Source of the DNA: Myrmaecium sp. VS I D KN 1
Taxonomy: Eukaryota > Ascomycota > Dothideomycetes > Valsariales > Valsariaceae
Assembly (NCBI GenBank): GCA_019775845.1
Contig: JADQAV010000026.1
Span: 248,001 to 312,000, forward strand
Reading direction: 5' to 3'
DNA length: 64,000 nucleotides
In this document: positions 58,651-64,000 of the stretch, in pieces
How positions within the stretch are numbered: the first letter of the stretch is position 1
Layout of the letters: each line of letters opens with the position of its first letter
Program-made: the position numbers and the translations under genes
Notes under the pieces: model-generated
What the model was told of the DNA's origin: nothing
Database searches by the model: none
What the model saw: only the letters and a program-made list of their open reading frames with translations

Positions 58651-60159
58651 TCAAGACCTCACCACCCCCGCCGCTGCCGCAACCGCCATAGCAAGCATCG
58701 CCCCATCATCAGCCCCAGCGCCCGCATCAGCATCAGCATCAGCATCAGCATCAGCATCAGCATCAGCATCAGCATCAGCCCCAGCCCCAGCGCCCCTCTG
58801 CCCCCTCACCCTCCGTCGCCGCTGCGTCGTCGTGCGGGCCTTGAAGCTGCGGAAGGAAGGGGGCGGAGGTAGAGGTAGAGGCGGCGGTAGCGATAGAGGG
58901 GATGACTGGCTCGGGTCAGGGTGAGGGTGAGGGTTGAGGGAGACCATGACGTCCTTGAGGGTGGTGATGATGGGGGGTGGATAGAGTGGAGGAGGGGGTG
59001 AGGGGGGATGGTCGGTGGAAGGAGGGAGGGATAGGGTGAGAGGTATGGTGAGGCCGGCAAGGACGTCGTGGTTCGTGCCGCCGCTGCCGACGACGGCTGG
59101 CTCCTCCGGTTCTTCGATGACGGGCGAGAGCGGGAGGCCGGGTTGGCCGGAGGCGCCGATGGATTTGCGACGAGTGGCCGCGGCGGAGAGGAGCGTGCTC
59201 CAGAAGTCGTCTCGTCGTCGGCGGGGGCCGGGTGGGTTGGGGTTACTGCTGCTGATGCTGCTGCTGCTGCTGCTGCTGCGCTCTTCGACCGGCATGTCGG
59301 TGAGCTGGCGGAGGATGCCGTCGAAGGTGACGGGCGCGGCGGCCGGCGATTCGACCTGGTCTTCCTGAGGGGTCGGAGGGGGCGGAGGGGGCGGAGGGGG
59401 AGGCGGAGGGGCAGGCGCCGATGCAGACGCAGATGCAGACGCTGACGCAGATGCAGGCACTGGTTGTTCATCACGAGCTGGCCTCGTAACAGCAGCCTTC
59501 TGGGCGCCAAATTGCGGACCCCATCGGCACTCGCTGGGGAAGTCGCAACGGTTCCAGCAATCTTTCGTTGGCCTCGTCGAACTGTAGTCCCTCCTCCGCT
59601 GCTGGCACCCGGATCGCGAGCTGGTGGAGGAGTCCGACTCGGAGGAGGAGGAGAGGATGGCGATGGCGTCAGTTGAGTCGTCGGAAGAGAACGAGTCGGA
59701 GTCGGAGTCGGAGGACGAGTCCCAGGAGAAGCTGCTGGTGTGGTAGGCAGTCGAGTCGCGCCGCCACTCGCCCCAGGCCTTCCAGCCCTGATAGTCGAAC
59801 TCGCTCGGGCAGGCCTTGGACCGCCGGGCCCGGCGGGAGCCGCGGGCCTTCCGCCACGTCTTGACGGTCGTCGTGCCAGCGCAGAAGAAGTGGCCGTCGT
59901 CCAGGCAGCGTCGGGTGACGCCGAGAGCGTAGGTTTGCCGGCAGAGGTGGCACTGCCAGAGCCACTGCAGCGGTTCCGTCGGGGGAGGCTCCTTGGGGCA
60001 GAACTCCGTCTCCTGGCGGCTGTAGTAGCTCGGTCGACGGTCCAAGGGATGCGGTGGGGTCAAGGGCATCCGGGGAGAGAAGGGCGAGGGTGGGATGGAG
60101 AGGAAGGTCGGCTTGAAGGGAGCCGGCGTGACCTTGAGCGTCCTTGATTTCGGAGACAT
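58651..60159 (-). CDS. Unrecognised Ser/Pro-rich protein with a Cys/Trp motif block
   Basis: I do not recognise a named family. One exon of 502 aa. The conserved-looking block (residues about 68-135) has WLWQCHLCRQTYALGVTRRC, then LDDGHFFCAG, ACPSEFDYQGWKAWGEWRR; spaced Cys and His residues may bind zinc. A Ser/Asp-rich acidic stretch follows (SSDSDSDSFSSDDSTD), with a second Cys cluster KDCWNRCDFPSECRWG. The rest is low complexity: alternating Ala-Ser then a Pro run (about 59368-59462), Pro-rich segments, and a terminal Asp-Ala repeat (about 58730-58785). The Cys/Trp block is likely the only folded part. The start MSPKSRTLKV is the first ATG of the frame. The gene points towards the Cys-rich gene at 56598. 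Confidence 0.7.
   Translation of the reverse strand: MSPKSRTLKVTPAPFKPTFLSIPPSPFSPRMPLTPPHPLDRRPSYYSRQETEFCPKEPPPTEPLQWLWQCHLCRQTYALGVTRRCLDDGHFFCAGTTTVKTWRKARGSRRARRSKACPSEFDYQGWKAWGEWRRDSTAYHTSSFSWDSSSDSDSDSFSSDDSTDAIAILSSSSESDSSTSSRSGCQQRRRDYSSTRPTKDCWNRCDFPSECRWGPQFGAQKAAVTRPARDEQPVPASASASASASASAPAPPPPPPPPPPPPTPQEDQVESPAAAPVTFDGILRQLTDMPVEERSSSSSSSISSSNPNPPGPRRRRDDFWSTLLSAAATRRKSIGASGQPGLPLSPVIEEPEEPAVVGSGGTNHDVLAGLTIPLTLSLPPSTDHPPSPPPPLYPPPIITTLKDVMVSLNPHPHPDPSQSSPLSLPPPLPLPPPPSFRSFKARTTTQRRRRVRGQRGAGAGADADADADADADADADADAGAGADDGAMLAMAVAAAAGVVRS
58733..58779 (-). repeat. Coding hexanucleotide microsatellite (GATGCT)n
   Basis: The plus strand repeats GCATCA about eight times without a break. 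On the coding strand it reads GAT GCT, giving a poly(Asp-Ala) tract near the C-terminus. Pure repeats of this sort usually vary in length between strains. Confidence 0.9.
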
Positions 60160-61995
60160 GGCTGCCGTGCTCGACTGCAGCGATCCTGCGGGTTTGGCTG
60201 ACGCTGCTGGCGCGGGTACTGCTGGATGGATCAGATAGAGAGAGCGGTATCAGAAAGACGAAGAGCCTGCTTCGTCTGCTGAGAAATGCTGATGCCGGCA
60301 GGCCTATGTACCGTGGCAGCTGTGAGAAGAGACCGAAAAAAGAGACCAAAAAAGAAGGGACGGGGACGAAAGTCCGCGGAAAGTTTCAAACATCCGAACT
60401 GGCACTTGGAAGACGCCCGCGCGAGGTCCGAACGGGGAGCTCGATATTAATCAATTCCAAATGTGCCCTCGAACCCTCCCCCCCGATGAAGTCATTGCCA
60501 TGGTAGTCCGGGGGTTCGCCGCCTCCACGTTGGCGCCGACATTTTTGGCTTCCCCCTAAGAGCCGCTTTGTTCTATAGCTCTGTCCCCGCCCCACATGGC
60601 CGTCGTGGTGGTTTTTTGGCGTTGGTTACCTCGAGGGCGCTGGATATCTGATGCGGAACAAAGGAAAGCCCCTTCCCCCTTAGGGTGCCCCTTGTGTTGT
60701 TTCTTTGTCGGGGAGGGCGATCGAGGCTTCTTCGACTCAACACCAAAAACCGCGGTAGAGAGAAAGACCGGGATCCCCGGGATTTTTTCGACTTTTGGTT
60801 TCCGGGGGCCGTGGACGGGTGAGGGGTCGTCAAAGGACGAGGGACAAAGCGACGTTGATGATGGACTCTGCTCGACTGGAGATTGGATTGAGGGAGAGGC
60901 GAGGAGAGACGAACGGGCATAGTGGATGAGATGGCTACTATTAGCAACGGAGGAGGAATAATTTGACTATTTATGAAGAAGGGAGGCGATGAAGATGGCC
61001 CAGATGAGATGAAGTCGGGATATCGCTTGACAGATTGAGGTAGAGACGACCCAGACAGAATGTTGGAACCTACCAAGAGGGAAACGACAAAATGCCAGCC
61101 GAACCTACTACCTCACCCACATTAATGTATATTTAACACATCCATAAAAAAACTATTTCATCTCCCCCGCAAAGGCAAGCGAGAGATCTGATCAGGTCCG
61201 AGACGCGGCGGCGGTCAGCGGCATGTGAGTCGGATGGAAGCCGAACCCCTCTCCGCCGCCGCCGCCGCCGAGCTCTGACGTAGCGACATCACGGACCACA
61301 TCGAAATACCATGACAGATGTTGCTGTACCTTGATCGCGAGAAAAACCAAGGACGCACAAGAGCAGTTCTTGTAATTCTTGGCAGCTTCAGTGTGGACGA
61401 TACAAACATCAATGGATACGTGTAAATACTTTCATTGTCGATACGAAAAAAATAAGTATAAAAAACCACCTTCCATCTGAAAGCCCCTGACAATTGGCCA
61501 AGATCTAAATATAGACAAAGAGACACGGTAGGTACGGTAGGTAAGGTGAATAATACAGAATTTTAGTTTTGGCTGGATAATCAAAGTAGTAATGGTGATG
61601 ATGACGGGGGGAAGTGAACCTCACCCCCTCAATTCCCATTCCCATTTCCAGAAATAGAAACAAGAAGATAGAATAACAAAAAGGTCGGAAACCATCCCAA
61701 CCAAACCCAGCCCAAACGAACCCATTTTGTTTGTTTGAACCCCTCTCCAACATCGAGAACAAAATAGAGAAGAAAAAAAGCACCCGGAAAACAAAAGTGG
61801 TATCCAACTCCGGTGACGATGCTCCGAACCAAGAGAAACAAAAGGGGGCCCGCGGAAGGGAAAGATATACAGGGAGAAAATGATAATAAGAAATCAAAAG
61901 TGCGCTCAACGGCGGTAACCCTCAGGCGTAATGGTATGCGGGAATCTAGCGGAAAGTCGAGAAGAGAAGAAGATCCAAACAAGGACTGCAGACGC
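60160..61995. other. Intergenic region, 1.84 kb
   Basis: Between the start of the Ser/Pro-rich gene (-) and the end of the ammonium transporter (-). It includes the former's promoter and the latter's 3' flank. A GCC trinucleotide run lies near 61255-61270, and A/T-rich sequence at 61400-61800. I find no convincing gene; minus-strand open frames at 60573-61076 and 61215-61526 lack any domain. Confidence 0.5.
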
Positions 61996-63928
61996 TCAGG
62001 GCCGGTCGGCGGGGACGGACTCGCCCGTCGCGGGCTGGTGATGCGCCTCCCGCTCCACCTTCTCGTACATGGGGGCGTGGCGGTCGCCGCCAACACCGGT
62101 GTGTTCGGCCCCGCTGCTCTCGCTGGGCGCCTTGCCCTCCAGCATCTGGCTGTGTTGGGCGATGCCGTGACGCTCGCCCTGGGGGATCTGGTGCTCCTCG
62201 CTGGCCGGCTCCGCCTTGGCCGGCGTCCAGGCCAGGTAGTCACGGCGGACCTCGACGTAGTCGTAGGCGAATTCGCCGAGCTGATCGTCGTCCATGCCGA
62301 GGAGTTCGGCCTCCTCGGAGGCGCGCAGCTGCAGACCCGGGATCTTGTTGATGGCGAAGGCGATGATGGCGCTGACGACGAAGGCGTAGGCGGTGCAGGC
62401 AACGATGTAGGCGATTTGGATGTACATTTGCTTCCAGTTGTGCTGGATCCAGCCACCGTCGATGAGACCCGTGTTGACGCCGTCAAGGCCGATGATGTAG
62501 CTCGCGCCGAAGATACCGTTGAAGAAAAGGCCGATCATGCCAGCAACGCCGTGTTCAGCGAACACATCCATCGCGTCGTCGATGCGGATCCAAAACTTGA
62601 CTGTTCAAAATCATTAGCACTTAGCCCAGGTGAGAGCCGGGAGAGATCACTCACTTTTGGTGGCAAAGTTGCACACAACACCGGTCACGATACCGAGAAC
62701 AACGCTACCCCAAGGTGTGATGAAACCGGAAGCAGGAGTTGCAGCAACGAGACCGGAGATGGTACCGGAACACCAGCCGACCATGGACCACTTGCGAGCC
62801 AATCTCCAATCCAGAACAACCCATGCAATCGAGGCGAACATCGCGGTGATGTTGGAGTTCCAGCAGGCCATCGTCGCACGCAGGTTGGCACCGAAAGCCG
62901 AACCGCCGTTGAAACCGAGCCATCCGAACCAAAGCAAGACGGTGCCCAAGGTGATGAGGGAGACGTTGTGCGGACGGAAGTTGAGCATCATCTTCTCTTG
63001 ACGGCGGCCGAGGACCCAGGAGTACGCGAGGGCAGACATTCCAGAAGCAATCTCGACGGGCCCCCCACCAGCGTAATCGAGCACACCCCACTTGTAGCCC
63101 CAGCCATTGACGTTCCAGGCCCAGCACGCGATCGGGCAATAGACGATCGTCGCCCAAAAGAAGATGAAAACCATGCAAGGAATCAGTCGTCCACGTTCGG
63201 CAACGGCACCAACGGTGATAGCCGCAGTGACGGCACAAAATTGCATCTGGATCAACCGAGTCAGTTTTTCATCGACTCATTTTGGATTTCGACAGTGCCA
63301 GGATGCATACCTGATAGAAAGCGTAAAGGAGGTCCGGAATCAGCGGGCTACCCGGGCTCGGTGCGCCCAAGGTCTTCATCAAACCGAATTTCTGCAAGTC
63401 ACCGATGAACCCGTTCGTAGCGTACTGGCTGAAGGCCAGCGAGTATCCCCAGAAGTACCATTGGAACGTGATAATGGAGCTGGACGCCATGCACGCCCAG
63501 ATCATCGACAGAGCGGATTTTCGTCGCGCGAGACCGGAGTAGAGGAAGCCGAGGCCAGGCACCATGATCAAGACCATGGCGGAGGCCACGATGATGTAGG
63601 CCTGATCACCGGATTGGTACCATTGGTTCAAGTTCGTGGTATCTACCATTACATTTCTCCTGTCAGCTCCGTGCTTTTCTTCTCTTTTCTTTTCTCTCTC
63701 TTGAATATATTTGACTCTTTTTGAACAGTGAAGTTGCCGTCTCATCATTCATCGCGCAGTGTGCTTGGCACGTGATGGGGAGATCGAGAACGCCACGTGC
63801 GAACGGATCGGGAAAGGGAAAGCTTGTCGGGTCGGAGAGGCAGCACGGGAAGACTCACCAGAATCACCGCCGAGCTCCGGGTCTGTGCCATTGAAGGTCG
63901 TGGGCGCGCCGACCCACGAGTAAGACAT
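61996..63928 (-). CDS. Ammonium transporter, Mep/Amt family (Mep1/3-like)
   Basis: This plasma-membrane channel-like transporter takes up ammonium. Four exons on the minus strand, 63859-63928, 63311-63642, 62655-63246 and 61996-62600, give about 532 aa with eleven expected helices. The N-terminus MSYSWVGAPTTFNGTDPELG, then NLNQWYQSGDQAYIIVASA, fits filamentous-fungal Mep proteins. Family blocks are MVPGLGFLYSGLARRKSALS, GGGPVEIASGMSALAYSW and FNGGSAFGANLRA. The first pore position of the twin-His pair is Glu199 (in PVEIASG); the second is His348 (VFAEHGVAG). Glu at the first position is characteristic of Mep1/Mep3 and argues against a Mep2-type sensor. The cytosolic tail of about 110 residues is acidic and Gln/His-rich. 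The first intron (216 bases) contains another in-frame ATG (MVDTTNLNQW), a possible alternative start. Promoter sequence is limited to 72 bases. Confidence 0.94.
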
Positions 63929-64000
63929 GGTAAGGGAAAGGGGAAAGGCTCGGTGGAGGTGTTGCTGCTGCAGTGCAGTGCGGACGGGGCGGGAGGAGGA
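63929..64000. other. Upstream flank of the ammonium transporter, cut by the window
   Basis: Only 72 bases are visible. I see no GATA (HGATAR) nitrogen-regulator site in them. Confidence 0.5.

Noticed and set aside
61813-63408. 531-codon plus-strand open frame opposite the ammonium transporter
   Set aside because: It runs through two introns of a clear transporter gene and codes His/Asp/Arg-rich sequence with no domain.
1-64000. Search by eye for terminal repeats, transposase, reverse transcriptase or integrase motifs
   Set aside because: None recognised on either strand; the low-complexity tracts are coding repeats or simple sequence.

Overview
The window looks like a chromosomal segment of a filamentous ascomycete (Pezizomycotina), most likely a eurotiomycete. 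Nearly every gene has short introns of about 45-100 bases with GT..AG ends, codon third positions are GC-rich, and the gene set is ascomycete. The best single marker is one giant leashin-type gene (the 'involucrin repeat protein' of Aspergillus and relatives), a Woronin-body tether found only in septate ascomycetes. The species assignment is inference. All exon boundaries were worked out by hand from splice signals, reading-frame continuity and family similarity.

Layout. 0-4 kb: copper amine oxidase and the mRNA 3'-end factor CstF-64/Rna15, both on +. 4.9-22.9 kb: leashin (+, about 5960 aa, the first exon alone 16.3 kb). 23.6-25.1 kb: a convergent gene (-) for a charged protein whose N-terminus repeats a motif like the histone H3 tail. 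26.7-28.5 kb: an isolated cytochrome P450 (+). 29.5-35.1 kb: AP-1 beta-adaptin and Vid27 (+). 35.1-39.1 kb: about 4 kb with no gene that I can support. 39.1-41.3 kb: APC-family permease (+) with ten exons. 41.3-43.8 kb: non-coding, with a 5-base assembly gap inside a G-run/C-run. 43.9-48.9 kb: acyltransferase-3 membrane protein and mitochondrial GatB/Pet112 (both -). 49.5-55.1 kb: DHA2-type MFS transporter, mitochondrial 1-Cys peroxiredoxin and carnitine/acylcarnitine carrier (all +). 55.7-60.2 kb: a Pmp3-like small membrane protein and two unfamiliar Cys-containing, disordered proteins facing each other. 62.0-63.9 kb: a Mep/Amt ammonium transporter (-), whose start lies 72 bases from the window end.

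The genes are mostly unrelated housekeeping functions: nitrogen acquisition (amine oxidase, ammonium transporter, permease), trafficking (AP-1, Vid27), mitochondrial function (GatB, peroxiredoxin, carnitine carrier) and septal-pore biology (leashin). I see no secondary-metabolite cluster, tRNA or rRNA gene, CRISPR array or recognisable mobile element. The parts most worth a second look are the H3-tail-like repeat protein, the internal repeat modules of leashin, a cluster of perfect 14-bp palindromes upstream of leashin, two very small exons, and the two unrecognised Cys-containing proteins near 57-60 kb.
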